A DNA stretch of 64,000 bases from Micromonospora sp. RP3T (GCF_003027925.1 NZ_PYPS01000013.1:62001-126000), one strand, 5' to 3'. Counted from the first letter of the stretch, positions 1-8,895 are shown. Made by a program: numbers and translations. The notes: generated by a model from the sequence alone, not told the origin.

Positions 1-1
1 G

Positions 2-1198
2 CAGGTCAACTCGTTGGGCCTGACCGAGGCGCAGCCGGAGAACAACATCCAGCGGATCGTGCTGGAGATGCTCGGCGTCACGCTGTCCCGGGACGCCCGG
101 GCCCGTGCCGTGCAGCTCCCCGCCTGGAACGAGGCGCTCGGCCTGCCCCGCCCGTGGGACCAGCAGTGGTCACTGCGCATGCAGCAGGTGTTGGCGTACG
201 AGTCGGACCTGCTCGAATATCCCGACCTGTTCGACGGCTCGCACGTGATGACCGCGCTCGTCGACGACATCGTCACCGGTGCCCGGGTCGAGCTGGACAA
301 GGTGCTGGAGATGGGCGGCGTGGTGACCGCCGTGGAGTCCGGCTACCTCAAGAGCGCGCTGGTCGCCTCGCTGGCCGACCGGCGCCGGCGGATGGAGACC
401 GGCACCGACGTGGTGATCGGCGTCAACCGGTTCACCGAGACCGAGCCGTCCCCGCTGACCGCGGCCGGCGCCGAGGCGATCGAGCAGGTGGACCCGGCGG
501 TCGAGGCGGCTGCCGCGGCCGGCGTACGCGAATGGCGGGCCGGCCGGGACGCGACGGCGGTCGACGCCGCGCTGGCGCGCCTGCGCGCGGACGCCGCGAC
601 CACCGTGAACCTGATGCCGGCGACGCTGGCCTGCGTGGCCGCCGGGGTGACCACCGGGGAGTGGGCGGGCGCCTTGCGCCAGGTGTTCGGCGAGTACCGC
701 GCGCCGACCGGGCTGACCGGCGCGGCCGGGGCCGGTGGCGACGCGAACCTGACGGCGGTCCGGGAGCGGGTCGCCGCGACCGCGCGGGAGCTGGGCACCG
801 GTCGGCTGCGGCTGCTGGTCGGCAAGCCGGGGCTGGACGGGCACTCCAACGGCGCGGAGCAGATCGCGGTACGCGCCCGCGACGCCGGCTTCGAGGTGAT
901 CTACCAGGGCATCCGGTTGACCGCCGGGCAGATCGTGGCCGCCGCGGTGGAGGAGGACGTCGACCTGGTCGGGCTCTCCGTGCTCTCCGGCTCGCACCTG
1001 GCCGCCGTGCCGGCGGTGCTGGACGGTCTGCGCGCGGCCGGCCGGGGTGACCTGCCGGTGGTGGTGGGCGGCATCATCCCGCCGCGCGACGCCGAGGAGC
1101 TGCGGGCCGCCGGGGTGGCGCGGGTGTTCACGCCGAAGGACTTCGCGCTCACCGGCATCATCGACGAGTTGGTCACCGTCATCCGCGAGCGGATGTAA
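2..1198 (+). CDS. ecm: Ethylmalonyl-CoA mutase, C-terminal part (5' end outside window)
   Basis: The reading frame is open from the window edge, so only the last 398 codons or so are present. The apparent TTG near base 14 is internal. The first part resembles the end of the acyl-CoA-binding barrel of B12 mutases (ITGAR-like helix, YLKSALV, GVNRFTETE). The last ~130 residues form the cobalamin domain with the DGHSNG (DxHxxG) axial-histidine motif, the SVLSGS loop and the VVGGIIP loop. GLDGHSNGAEQ is typical of the single-chain MeaA/ethylmalonyl-CoA mutases that turn ethylmalonyl-CoA into methylsuccinyl-CoA. The ccr gene 14 kb away supports this pathway. A methylmalonyl-CoA mutase is less likely because of this motif, but the substrate-binding half is not visible. 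Confidence 0.85.
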   Translation, partial: QVNSLGLTEAQPENNIQRIVLEMLGVTLSRDARARAVQLPAWNEALGLPRPWDQQWSLRMQQVLAYESDLLEYPDLFDGSHVMTALVDDIVTGARVELDKVLEMGGVVTAVESGYLKSALVASLADRRRRMETGTDVVIGVNRFTETEPSPLTAAGAEAIEQVDPAVEAAAAAGVREWRAGRDATAVDAALARLRADAATTVNLMPATLACVAAGVTTGEWAGALRQVFGEYRAPTGLTGAAGAGGDANLTAVRERVAATARELGTGRLRLLVGKPGLDGHSNGAEQIAVRARDAGFEVIYQGIRLTAGQIVAAAVEEDVDLVGLSVLSGSHLAAVPAVLDGLRAAGRGDLPVVVGGIIPPRDAEELRAAGVARVFTPKDFALTGIIDELVTVIRERM

Positions 1199-1248
1199 GG
1201 CGGGGCCCCTTCTTAACGCATTCGGTAGAGGCGGGGCCCCTTCTTAAC
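1198..1248. repeat. GGGGCCCC/TTAAC repeat, copy 1 (direct pair)
   Basis: Two identical 20-bp units (AGGCGGGGCCCCTTCTTAAC) lie in direct orientation at 1198-1217 and 1229-1248. They sit in the gap between the mutase stop codon and the convergent DUF1540 gene. The first unit begins at the last base of the stop codon. Other members of this family in the window are mostly inverted pairs; this one could fold only through its GGGGCCCC cores. It is probably a transcription terminator or a REP-like element. Confidence 0.8.
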
Positions 1249-1271
1249 ACCTGTCGGCCGAGCGCGGAGGG

Positions 1272-1568
1272 TCAACGGCCCCGGTAGGTCATGCAGTCGG
1301 CCATGTCCATGTCCGGGCCGACCGTGATGGCCGGGGCGTGGCACTCCAGATCGGCATTGTGCTGGCAGTCGGATCGCGAGCAGGCGCCGACCTGGGCGAT
1401 CGACTGTGCGATCCCGCCGCGCACCGGCATCTCCACGAAGGTGTGGCAGTGCGCGTGATCGCTGCTGCCGATCGTGATGGCGAAGGCATGGCAGTCGTTC
1501 GTGTGGTTGTAGGCGCAGGAGCGGACGGCGCACTCCTGGACCCGTGGCATTTCCATCGACGCGGTCAT
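1272..1568 (-). CDS. DUF1540 domain protein with two Cys-rich repeats
   Basis: A 98-residue protein made of two tandem DUF1540 units. The first contains CAVRSCAYNHTNDCHAFAI and the second CSRSDCQHNADLECHAPAI, so each has a C-x4-C-x7-C core followed by an A-x-x-I strand. Another Cys lies between the units and one near the C-terminus. The spacing suggests metal (Zn or Fe) binding, but no biochemical role is established for the family. It ends facing the mutase gene and has its own upstream gap of about 60 bp. The start ATG is preceded by GGAGGTACGGGA, a good ribosome binding site. Confidence 0.85.
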   Translation of the reverse strand: MTASMEMPRVQECAVRSCAYNHTNDCHAFAITIGSSDHAHCHTFVEMPVRGGIAQSIAQVGACSRSDCQHNADLECHAPAITVGPDMDMADCMTYRGR

Positions 1569-1625
1569 TCCCGTACCTCCATGGGCTCTTGCCCCGATTT
1601 TAGAGGTTTTGGGGGTTGTTGCGGG

Positions 1626-2243
1626 TCAGACGCGGAAGCCGGCGGCCCGCGCCGCCGCGCGTTCCCGGCGGCGGTCCTTCCGACGGCGGAACAGCCAGAC
1701 CACGAACACCACCAGGCCGACCGCGAACACCAGCACCAGCACCGGCAGCAGGATCGCCACCACGGACATGACCACGCTCGTCGCGTCCTCGGCGGTGCTG
1801 GCCACCGGGGCGCCGAAACCGGCAGTGGTGGCGTTGACGACCGGCCGGGCGGCGGCCTTGAGCAGATGCACGCCGAGCGCGATCAGCACGCCCACCACCA
1901 CCGGCACCCACTGGTGGGTGGAGAAGAACGTGTCCGGGTCGCTGACCGTGACCGTCTCCGAGCCGGACCCGGCGCCGAAGGCCAGACCGCCGGCGGTCGG
2001 CCGGACCACGGTCTGCACCATGTCGTTGACGTGGTCGACCACGGGCACCTTGTCGGCCACCATCTCGACCGCCAGCAGGACGGCGAGGATCGTCAGCACC
2101 CAGCCGTTGCCGAGCCACTGCCAGCCGCTCGGCAGCTCGATCAGGTCGGTGTAGCGGGCCAGCAGGCCCATCAGCATCAGCGGGATGTAGGCGTTCAGGC
2201 CCGCCGAGGCGGCCAGACCGGAACCGGTGAGGACTTCGAGCAC
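1626..2243 (-). CDS. DUF4126 family membrane protein
   Basis: A 205-residue protein resembling the DUF4126 family (N-terminal [24 protein letters not shown]). About four to five hydrophobic segments can be seen: residues 10-30, around 48-65, 115-135 and 160-188. A basic Arg-rich tail ([15 protein letters not shown]) is probably cytoplasmic. The function is unknown. It is divergent from nucS with about 70 bp between starts, so the two promoters must lie in that gap. The start is the ATG at 2243. Confidence 0.8.
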   Translation of the reverse strand: MLEVLTGSGLAASAGLNAYIPLMLMGLLARYTDLIELPSGWQWLGNGWVLTILAVLLAVEMVADKVPVVDHVNDMVQTVVRPTAGGLAFGAGSGSETVTVSDPDTFFSTHQWVPVVVGVLIALGVHLLKAAARPVVNATTAGFGAPVASTAEDATSVVMSVVAILLPVLVLVFAVGLVVFVVWLFRRRKDRRRERAAARAAGFRV

Positions 2244-2314
2244 GATTTCAGAATGGCACCGGTGCGCCAGTGGCGCTCGTCGGCGTCGGCGGAGGGCTCG
2301 GCTACCCTCGTCGG

Positions 2315-2974
2315 GTGCGGTTGGTCATTGCGAAGTGCTCGGTGGACTATGTCGGACGGCTCTCGGCGCACCTGCCGCCGGCCACCCGGCTGCTCATGGT
2401 CAAGGCGGACGGCTCGGTGTCGATCCACGCGGACGACCGGGCCTACAAGCCGTTGAACTGGATGAGCCCGCCGTGTCGGCTGGAGGAGGCGCCCGGCGTC
2501 TGGCGGGTGGTCAACAAGGCCGGCGAGGAGCTGCGCATCACCCTGGAGGAGATCTTCCAGGACACCTCGTACGAGCTGGGCATCGACCCCGGGTTGCGCA
2601 AGGACGGCGTGGAGGCGCACCTCCAGGAGCTGCTCGCCGCCAACCCGGGCACCCTGGGCGAGGGCTACACGCTGGTCCGGCGGGAGTACATGACCGCGAT
2701 CGGCCCGGTCGACCTGCTCTGCCGGGACGCCGACGCCGGCGCGGTCGCGGTCGAGGTGAAGCGGCGCGGCGAGATCGACGGGGTGGAGCAGCTCACCCGC
2801 TACCTGGAGCTGATGAACCGGGACCCGCTGCTCGCGCCGGTCACCGGCGTGTTCGCCGCGCAGGAGATCAAGCCGCAGGCCCGGGTGCTCGCCGCCGACC
2901 GCGGCATCCGCTGCGTGGTGGTCGACTACGACAGGCTGCGCGGCATCGAGCGCGACGAGCTGACGCTGTTCTAG
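2315..2974 (+). CDS. nucS: Mismatch-specific endonuclease NucS/EndoMS
   Basis: A 219-residue homologue of NucS, the actinobacterial and archaeal enzyme that cuts both strands at G-T, G-G and T-T mismatches and replaces MutSL repair. The N-terminal beta-rich dimer and DNA-binding half begins [15 protein letters not shown] and contains the conserved [15 protein letters not shown] block. The C-terminal RecB-like nuclease half carries [18 protein letters not shown] (catalytic E-x-K) and the QLTRYLE helix. The GTG at 2315 is chosen because NucS proteins start at (M)RLVIA; the frame is open a little further upstream. The length matches the family. Confidence 0.96.
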   Translation: MRLVIAKCSVDYVGRLSAHLPPATRLLMVKADGSVSIHADDRAYKPLNWMSPPCRLEEAPGVWRVVNKAGEELRITLEEIFQDTSYELGIDPGLRKDGVEAHLQELLAANPGTLGEGYTLVRREYMTAIGPVDLLCRDADAGAVAVEVKRRGEIDGVEQLTRYLELMNRDPLLAPVTGVFAAQEIKPQARVLAADRGIRCVVVDYDRLRGIERDELTLF

Positions 2975-3016
2975 CGGCCAGCGGCCAGCGGCCAGCGGCC
3001 AGCGGCCAGCGGTTAG
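2975..3016. repeat. 7-bp tandem repeat (CGGCCAG)
   Basis: Five perfect copies of CGGCCAG followed by one variant (CGGTTAG) fill the whole gap between the nucS stop and the convergent aldehyde dehydrogenase stop. It is a short simple-sequence array prone to slippage, and no other function is evident. Confidence 0.9.
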
Positions 3017-3019
3017 CTC

Positions 3020-4522
3020 CTAGCTCTTCCGGCCGTACATCAGCTTGGCGACCTTGACCAGGCGAGCGACGTCGGCCGGGGTGCGCTCGAACGTCATGGC
3101 CGGCAGCAGCGAGCGGGCCCGACGGCGGGTGACCGCCTTGGGGCGACCGAACTCGCGCAGCCCGTCCTCGCCGTGGATCCGGCCGAAGCCGGACTCGCCG
3201 GTGCCGCCGAACGGCAGCGTGGACATGCCGGCGAAGGTCAGCGCCGAGTTGACCGAGGCCATCCCGGAGCGCAGCCGCCGCGCCACGGCCACCGCCCGCG
3301 CCCGGCCGAAGACCGAACCTCCGAGCCCGTACGGCAGCGCGTTGGCGCGCTCGACGGCCTCGTCGACGTCGCGGACCCGGTTGACGGTCAGCGTCGGCCC
3401 GAACGTCTCCTCGCGGACGGCGGCGGAGTCCTCCGGCACGTCGACCAGCACGGTCGGGTGCACGTACGGCGGCTGGACCGCCTCCGGGCCGCCGAGCACC
3501 GCCCGGCCGCCCCGGGCGACCGCGTCGTCGATGTGCCGCCGGATCACGTCGATCTGGGACGGCATGGTGATCGGGCCGAGGTCGGTGCCGTCGGCGCCCA
3601 CGGTCAGCCGGCCGGCCTTCGCCACCACCTTGTCGACGAACGCGTCGAAGACCTGGTCGACCGCGTAGACCCGCTCGATGCCGATGCAGGTCTGGCCGGC
3701 GTTGGTCAGCCCGCCCCAGACGGCCGCCTCGGCGGCGGCGTCCAGGTCGGCGTCCGAGTCGACGATCATGGCGTCCTTGCCGCCGGCCTCCAGCAGCACC
3801 GGGGTGAGCGTCTCGGCGCAGGCCGCCATGACCTTCTTGGCGGTGGCGGTCGAGCCGGTGAAGGCCACCTTGGCCACGCCGGACCGGCACAGCGCCGCGC
3901 CGACGTCGCCGAGCCCGTGCACCGCCTGGAACACCGGCTGCTCCGGCACCACCTCGGCGAACCGGTCGACCAGCCACTGGCCCACCGCCGGGGTGTACTC
4001 GCTCGGCTTGAACACCACCGCGTTGCCGGCGGCCAGCGCGTACGCCGCCGAGCCGATCGGGGTGAAGACCGGGTAGTTCCACGGACCGATCACGCCGACC
4101 ACGCCGTACGGCTGGTATTCCAGGTGGCCGGTGAACTCGGCGAGGATCAACCGGGAGCGGACCCGGCGGGGCCCGAGCACGCGCGGGGCGTTACGGGCCG
4201 CCCAGTCGACGTGCTCCAGCGCGGTGAGGATCTCCACCACGGCGTCGCCGACCGGCTTGCCGCCCTCGGTGTGCATCAGGTCGGCCAGCTCCTCGATGCG
4301 CCGGGCGAGCACGCCGCGCCAGCGCTGGAGCCGGTTCCGCCGGCCGGTGAAGCCGAGCCCGGACCACCACTCGCCGGCCGGGCGGGCCCGGTCGACGGCG
4401 GCGCGTACGTCCGCCTCGGTGGCCACCGGGAGCCGTCCGGCCTCCGCGCCGGTCGCCGGGCTGGTCGACACCAGTCGACCGGCCTCGATGAGCGGGGTTC
4501 CGGGGAGATGCACTGCGGTCAT
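3020..4522 (-). CDS. Aldehyde dehydrogenase (NAD(P)-dependent, semialdehyde type)
   Basis: A 500-residue ALDH-superfamily protein that oxidises an aldehyde to the acid. Visible motifs are PWNYP (substrate and cofactor channel), KPSEYTP, the FTGST Rossmann turn, LLEAGGKD (general base Glu), NAGQTCIG (nucleophile Cys) and EETFGP. A C-terminal extension, roughly residues 455-500, is basic and hydrophobic (RRRARSLLPAM), as in the succinate-semialdehyde and membrane-associated subgroup. The exact substrate cannot be read from sequence. Its promoter region faces the FHA gene and contains a near-palindrome typical of TetR sites. Confidence 0.9.
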   Translation of the reverse strand: MTAVHLPGTPLIEAGRLVSTSPATGAEAGRLPVATEADVRAAVDRARPAGEWWSGLGFTGRRNRLQRWRGVLARRIEELADLMHTEGGKPVGDAVVEILTALEHVDWAARNAPRVLGPRRVRSRLILAEFTGHLEYQPYGVVGVIGPWNYPVFTPIGSAAYALAAGNAVVFKPSEYTPAVGQWLVDRFAEVVPEQPVFQAVHGLGDVGAALCRSGVAKVAFTGSTATAKKVMAACAETLTPVLLEAGGKDAMIVDSDADLDAAAEAAVWGGLTNAGQTCIGIERVYAVDQVFDAFVDKVVAKAGRLTVGADGTDLGPITMPSQIDVIRRHIDDAVARGGRAVLGGPEAVQPPYVHPTVLVDVPEDSAAVREETFGPTLTVNRVRDVDEAVERANALPYGLGGSVFGRARAVAVARRLRSGMASVNSALTFAGMSTLPFGGTGESGFGRIHGEDGLREFGRPKAVTRRRARSLLPAMTFERTPADVARLVKVAKLMYGRKS

Positions 4523-4545
4523 GGCCGAAGTCTAGACCCGAATAT

Positions 4546-4557
4546 TACTCATGGGTA
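4546..4557. promoter_or_regulatory. Candidate operator, palindrome TACTCATGGGTA
   Basis: A 12-bp near-perfect palindrome lies 24 bp upstream of the aldehyde dehydrogenase start. It has TAC/GTA arms as in many TetR-family operators of acyl-CoA and aldehyde metabolism. The rest of the 4523-4762 gap holds another spaced inverted pair (CATCAC at 4595-4600, GTGATG at 4611-4616) that could serve the FHA gene. No regulator gene is adjacent. Confidence 0.35.
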
Positions 4558-4762
4558 GGTGGCGGAGGCCCGCTACGCTGCCCGGACCGATGCCCATCAC
4601 ATCGACACACGTGATGTCCGAACGCGCCCGGTGCGGCCACCCGAACGGCGAACGGGAGGTGACCGGCCGGGGTCGCGCGGGTGACCGCGCGGGGGTGGGA
4701 GCCACTACGGTGAGGTGGCAGGCTGACGCCGCGGGGCGATGTGGGGTGGAGGTCGACTGTCC

Positions 4763-5209
4763 ATGGAGGAGCATCCGGAGTTGATGCCGTTGCTGACGGT
4801 GTCGGGCGGAGCGATGCGCGGGCTCAGTTTCCGGGTCGGCCGGGGCGTGCAGGTGATCGGCCGCGCGCCGACCGCCGACGTCGTGCTCGCCGACCCGCAC
4901 CTGAGTCGACGGCACGCCACCATCCAGGCCACCGCGGAGGGGGTGCTGCTCACCGACCTCGGCTCGACCAACGGCACCTGGCTCAACGACACCCGGATCA
5001 CCGGCAGTGTGCCGATCTCCGACGGCGACGTGGTCCGGCTCGGCCGCACCGACCTACGCCTCTACGATCCCGGCGTGGCCCGGACCGACCCGGTCGGGAT
5101 GACCTTCGGCGCGCCCCGCCGCGACCAGCGGCCCACGCTGCCGCTGCCGGTCCCGGCGCCCCGACAGTCGATCGAGTCCCGCGAGGCGCAACCCGCCGAC
5201 GCCCGCTGA
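4763..5209 (+). CDS. FHA domain protein
   Basis: A 148-residue protein that is essentially one forkhead-associated domain, a phosphothreonine-peptide reader acting in Ser/Thr kinase signalling. Residues 8-100 carry the signature loops VIGRAPTADVVL (Arg for phosphate), LSRRHA and GSTNGTWLN. The last 45 residues are Pro/Arg-rich and probably disordered. The ATG at 4763 is preferred over an upstream GTG because it starts just before the first strand and has GGTGGAGG upstream. No kinase gene lies next to it. Confidence 0.9.
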   Translation: MEEHPELMPLLTVSGGAMRGLSFRVGRGVQVIGRAPTADVVLADPHLSRRHATIQATAEGVLLTDLGSTNGTWLNDTRITGSVPISDGDVVRLGRTDLRLYDPGVARTDPVGMTFGAPRRDQRPTLPLPVPAPRQSIESREAQPADAR

Positions 5210-5257
5210 CCGCCGCACCCGCGCGCACCCCCACGATCACCGTTGGGCGCGAATTCA

Positions 5258-5299
5258 CGGAAAGTGTGGCTGTCGCGGCCCGAATGGGCGCACTTTCCG
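5258..5299. terminator. Inverted repeat downstream of FHA gene
   Basis: 9-bp arms CGGAAAGTG (5258-5266) and CACTTTCCG (5291-5299) are separated by a 24-base GC-rich loop. They lie between the FHA stop and the hydrolase start. It could be a weak terminator or one member of a dispersed intergenic repeat. Confidence 0.4.
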
Positions 5300-5383
5300 G
5301 GAAACAGGGCGCGCGCGGGGTGGGGCGGCGGTGTGTGGGGCGGGCACATGGCTTCCGGGCGGGCGGTGTGCCAGCATGCGCTG

Positions 5384-6448
5384 ATGCGGAGCGCGCGGCA
5401 CACGGTCCAGGCCAACGGCATCACCCAGGCGGTCCGGGTGGCCGGGCCACTCGACGGCGTGCCGGTGCTGCTGGTGCACGGCAACGTCTCCTCGTCGGCG
5501 TTCTGGGAACCGCTGCTGCCGGAACTGCCGGCGACGCTCCGGGTGGTCGCCCCCGACCTGCGCGGCTACGGCGAGACCGACACCGCGCCGGTCGACGCCA
5601 CCCGCGGCGTCGGTGACTTCGCCGACGACGTGGCCGCCCTGCTCGACACCCCCGGGCTGTTCGCCCCCGGCGCCCGGCCGGTGGTGGTCGGGCACTCGCT
5701 CGGCGGCGGCGTGGCGATGCGGCTGCTGGTCGACCGGCCGGAACGGGTGGCCGGGCTGCTGCTGGCGGCGCCGGTGTCGCCGTACGGCTTCGGGGGCACC
5801 CGGGACCTCGACGGCGCCCCCACCACGCCCGACTTCGCCGGCACCGGCGCGGGCGGCGCGAACCCGGACTTCGTGGCCCGGCTCGCCGCCGGTGACCGGG
5901 GCGCCGACGGCCCCACCAGCCCGCGCAACGTGCTGCGCGCCGCGTACGTGGCCGACCCGGCGTCGCTCGGCGACCACGAGGACCTGCTGCTGGAGAGCAT
6001 GCTGACCACCGCCACCGGGGACGATAACTATCCCGGCACCGCAGCCGCCTCGGACCACTGGCCGGGGACCGCCGCCGGGCGGCGCGGCGTGCTCAACGCG
6101 TTGGCCCCGACCCACTTCCGGCTCGCCGACGAACTGGTCGCCGTGCCGGTCAAGCCGCCGGTGACCTGGGTACGCGGCGACGCCGACGTGATCGTCTCGG
6201 ACACCTCACTGTTCGACCTGGCGTACCTCGGTCAGCTCGGGATCGTGCCCGGCTGGCCCGGCGCCGAGGGGTGCCCGCCACAGCCGATGGTCGGCCAGAC
6301 CCGCGCGGTGCTGGACCGGTACGCGGCGGCCGGCGGGTCGTACCGGGAGGTGGCGCTGCCCGGCTGCGGGCACAGCCCGCACCTGGAACGACCGGCCGAG
6401 TTCGTCGCCGAGCTGCTGGCGCTCGCCGGGGTGACCGCGCCGGCGTGA
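5384..6448 (+). CDS. Alpha/beta hydrolase
   Basis: A 354-residue alpha/beta-hydrolase-fold enzyme. Visible motifs are the oxyanion loop LLVHGN, DLRGYGETD, the nucleophile elbow GHSLGGG, a WVRGDADVIV acid strand and the catalytic GHSPHLE histidine near the C-terminus. A long cap region with the GGTRDLDGAPTTPDF segment sits between the nucleophile and acid. The start is uncertain: the ATG at 5348 and further upstream codons are also in frame, but the upstream part reads through an inverted repeat. ATG 5384 begins just before the first strand. The substrate is unknown. Confidence 0.8.
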   Translation: MRSARHTVQANGITQAVRVAGPLDGVPVLLVHGNVSSSAFWEPLLPELPATLRVVAPDLRGYGETDTAPVDATRGVGDFADDVAALLDTPGLFAPGARPVVVGHSLGGGVAMRLLVDRPERVAGLLLAAPVSPYGFGGTRDLDGAPTTPDFAGTGAGGANPDFVARLAAGDRGADGPTSPRNVLRAAYVADPASLGDHEDLLLESMLTTATGDDNYPGTAAASDHWPGTAAGRRGVLNALAPTHFRLADELVAVPVKPPVTWVRGDADVIVSDTSLFDLAYLGQLGIVPGWPGAEGCPPQPMVGQTRAVLDRYAAAGGSYREVALPGCGHSPHLERPAEFVAELLALAGVTAPA

Positions 6449-6519
6449 GGCGCGGTGCGTGAAATATCCCACCGCGTCTCGACAACACAGCGTCACGTGG
6501 CAGACTCCGGCGCATAACC

Positions 6520-6533
6520 CTAGCGGCCGTTCA
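6520..6533. promoter_or_regulatory. Shared acyl-CoA-regulon motif, site 1 (hbd)
   Basis: CTAGCGGCCGTTCA lies 37 bp upstream of the dehydrogenase start. It matches the icmA upstream site TTAGCGATCGTTCA at 11 of 14 positions around a CGnnCG palindromic core. It is a candidate operator of one regulator for the ethylmalonyl-CoA-type genes in this window. Confidence 0.45.
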
Positions 6534-6570
6534 TGTCGGCAACGGCGGAGGCAACCGAGGGAGGCCGGTC

Positions 6571-8361
6571 GTGGCGCGCGAGTTCACCCGGGTGGGCGTG
6601 GTGGGTCTGGGCACCATGGGTGCCGGCATCGTCGAGGTGTTCGCCCGCAACGGCGTCGACGTGACCGCGGTGGAGATCTCCGACGCCGCGCTGGAACGCG
6701 GCCGGGTCACGCTCACCGGTTCCACCGACCGCGCGGTGGCCAAGGGCAAGCTAGCCGAGGCCGACCGGGACGCGCTGCTGGCGCGGGTGGACTTCCAGGT
6801 CGGGCTGGGCGCGCTGCACGACGTGGACCTGGTGATCGAGGCGGTGCCCGAGCACCTGGACCTCAAGCAGCGGATCTTCGCCGAGCTGGACCGGGTCTGC
6901 AAGCCCGACGCCATCCTGGCCACCAACACCTCGTCGCTGAGCGTCACCGAGATCTCGGTCGCCACCACCCGTCCGAACCAGGTCATCGGCATCCACTTCT
7001 TCAACCCCGCCCCGGTGATGAAGCTGGTCGAGGTGGTCCGCACGGTGGTCACCTCCGCCGAGGTGGTGGCCGACGTGGAGGCGCTCTGCGCCCGCCTCGG
7101 CAAGGTCGACGTGACGATCAGCGACCGGGCCGGCTTCATCGCGAACGCGCTGCTCTTCGGCTACCTGAACCACGCGGTCGGCATGTTCGAGGCGCGCTAC
7201 GCCACCCGCGAGGACATCGACGCGGCCATGAAGCTCGGCTGCGGCCTGCCCATGGGCCCGCTGGCGCTGATGGACCTGATCGGCCTGGACACCGCGTACG
7301 AGATCCTGGACACGATGTACCGGCGTGGCGGCCGGGACCGCCGGCACGCCCCGGCCCCGCTGCTCAAGCAGATGGTCACCGCCGGGCTGCTCGGCCGGAA
7401 GTCCGGCCGCGGCTTCTACACCTACGAGCGGCCGGGCTCGCCCAAGGTCGTACCCGACGAGCACACGCCGGTGGCCGCGGCGGCCGCGCACGCCGACGGC
7501 GCGCGCGTGGTCGCGAAGGTCGGTGTGGTCGGCTCCGGGACCATGGCCACCGGCATCATCGAGGTCTTCGCCAAGGCCGGCTACGAGGTCATCTCGGTGA
7601 CCCGGGGCGCGGAGAAGTCCGCCAAGGTCTGCGAGGCGGTCAAGACCTCGCTCAACAAGGGTGTCGTCCGGGGCAAGCTCGCCGAGACCGACCGGGACGC
7701 CGCGCTGGGCCGGGTCACCTGGTCCGCCACGCTGGAGCACCTCGCCGACGTCGACCTGGTGGTCGAGGCCGTGGTCGAGGAGCTGAGCGTCAAGAAGGCG
7801 CTGTTCGCCAGCCTGGACGAGATCTGCAAGCCGGGCGTGGTGCTCGCCACCACCACCTCGTCGCTGCCGGTGATCGACGTGGCGATGGCCACCCAGCGCC
7901 CGGCCGACGTGATCGGCCTGCACTTCTTCAACCCGGCGCCGATCATGCCGCTGGTGGAGATCGTGCGGACCATCCGCACCTCCGCCGAGACGTCGGCCAC
8001 CGCCCGCGCGGTCTGCGCCACGCTCGGCAAGACCGGCGTGGTCTGCGGCGACCGGTCCGGTTTCATCGTCAACGCGCTGCTCTTCCCGTACCTGAACGAC
8101 GCGGTGAAGATGCTGGAGGCCAGCTACTCCACCGCCGACGACATCGACCACGCGATGAAGCTCGGCTGCGGGTACCCGATGGGCCCGTTCGAGCTGCTCG
8201 ACGTGGTCGGCCTGGACGTCTCGCTGGCCATCCAGCGGGAGCTGTACCTCGAACTGCGCGAGCCCGGCTTCGCGCCGGCGCCGCTGCTGGAGCATCTGGT
8301 CACCGCCGGCTACCTGGGCCGCAAGAGCGGTCGCGGGTTCCGCGACCACACCAACCGCTGA
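6571..8361 (+). CDS. Tandem-fused 3-hydroxyacyl-CoA (3-hydroxybutyryl-CoA) dehydrogenase
   Basis: A 596-residue protein containing two complete copies of a short-chain 3-hydroxyacyl-CoA dehydrogenase, residues 5-290 and 313-595, joined by a linker rich in Ala/Pro/His. Each copy has its own GxGxxG NAD site (GLGTMGAG; GSGTMATG), the T-x-TSSL serine, the HFFNPAP catalytic histidine, the LVE glutamate and an NALL asparagine. Both halves therefore look active. It would interconvert acetoacetyl-CoA and 3-hydroxybutyryl-CoA, between the thiolase and Ccr of this window. The GTG start at 6571 follows GGGAGG. A single-domain PhaB/Hbd is the usual form. Confidence 0.9.
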   Translation: MAREFTRVGVVGLGTMGAGIVEVFARNGVDVTAVEISDAALERGRVTLTGSTDRAVAKGKLAEADRDALLARVDFQVGLGALHDVDLVIEAVPEHLDLKQRIFAELDRVCKPDAILATNTSSLSVTEISVATTRPNQVIGIHFFNPAPVMKLVEVVRTVVTSAEVVADVEALCARLGKVDVTISDRAGFIANALLFGYLNHAVGMFEARYATREDIDAAMKLGCGLPMGPLALMDLIGLDTAYEILDTMYRRGGRDRRHAPAPLLKQMVTAGLLGRKSGRGFYTYERPGSPKVVPDEHTPVAAAAAHADGARVVAKVGVVGSGTMATGIIEVFAKAGYEVISVTRGAEKSAKVCEAVKTSLNKGVVRGKLAETDRDAALGRVTWSATLEHLADVDLVVEAVVEELSVKKALFASLDEICKPGVVLATTTSSLPVIDVAMATQRPADVIGLHFFNPAPIMPLVEIVRTIRTSAETSATARAVCATLGKTGVVCGDRSGFIVNALLFPYLNDAVKMLEASYSTADDIDHAMKLGCGYPMGPFELLDVVGLDVSLAIQRELYLELREPGFAPAPLLEHLVTAGYLGRKSGRGFRDHTNR

Positions 8362-8400
8362 CCGGTCAACGGCCCGCGCCGGTGACGGCGTCATGAGGGT

Positions 8401-8895
8401 GTGACCTTCGAGGAGTACGTCGGCAGCCGGGGCCCGGCCCTGTTGCGCCTGGCCCGGCTGCTGACCGGCGACGCGCACCGCGCCGAGGACCTGACCCAGG
8501 ACGTGCTGGCCCGCGCGTACGTGCACTGGCGGCGGATCGCCCGCGCCGACCGGCCCGACGTGTACGTGCGCCGGATGCTGGTCAACGCCAACCACTCCTG
8601 GTGGCGGCGGCGGTCCAACCGCGAGCTGGCGACGGACACGTTCGCCGAGCGGCCCGAGCGGGGCGACCTCGACGGCGAGGCGGCCGACCGGGACGAAATG
8701 TGGCGGCTGATCCGCGCCCTGCCCGACCGCCAGCGCGCCGTGCTCGTGCTGCGCTACTACGAGGACCTGGACGACGCGACGATCGCCCAGATCCTCGACT
8801 GCTCCCCGGTCACCGTCCGCACCCACGCGATGCGGGCGCTCGCCCACCTCCGGGAGCGCTGCGGCGTCCCGACGACCAAGGGGAGCCGGCCGTGA
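8401..8895 (+). CDS. SigE-family RNA polymerase sigma factor (ECF)
   Basis: A 164-residue extracytoplasmic-function sigma factor of the actinobacterial SigE-like group. Region 2 includes LTGDAHRAEDLTQDVLARAY and a region 2.4-like YVRRMLVNANHSWWRRR. Region 4 includes LPDRQRAVLVLRYYEDLDDATIAQIL and an SPVTVRTHAMRAL helix-turn-helix. It starts with GTG 8401 only 39 bp after the dehydrogenase stop. Its stop overlaps the next gene by 4 bp, so the two are probably translationally coupled, as for a sigma factor and its membrane partner. Confidence 0.92.
   Translation: MTFEEYVGSRGPALLRLARLLTGDAHRAEDLTQDVLARAYVHWRRIARADRPDVYVRRMLVNANHSWWRRRSNRELATDTFAERPERGDLDGEAADRDEMWRLIRALPDRQRAVLVLRYYEDLDDATIAQILDCSPVTVRTHAMRALAHLRERCGVPTTKGSRP

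Noticed and set aside
14..1198. Mutase as a complete 394-residue protein starting at TTG 14
   Set aside because: The frame is open upstream to the window edge and family members are over 600 residues, so it is truncated by the window.
2975..3016. 7-bp tandem array as a protein-binding iteron set
   Set aside because: It lies between two convergent gene ends and has no origin-like context; simple slippage is sufficient.
6751..8847. 698-codon minus-strand frame
   Set aside because: Antisense to the tandem dehydrogenase and sigma factor, with His/Val/Gln-rich shadow composition.
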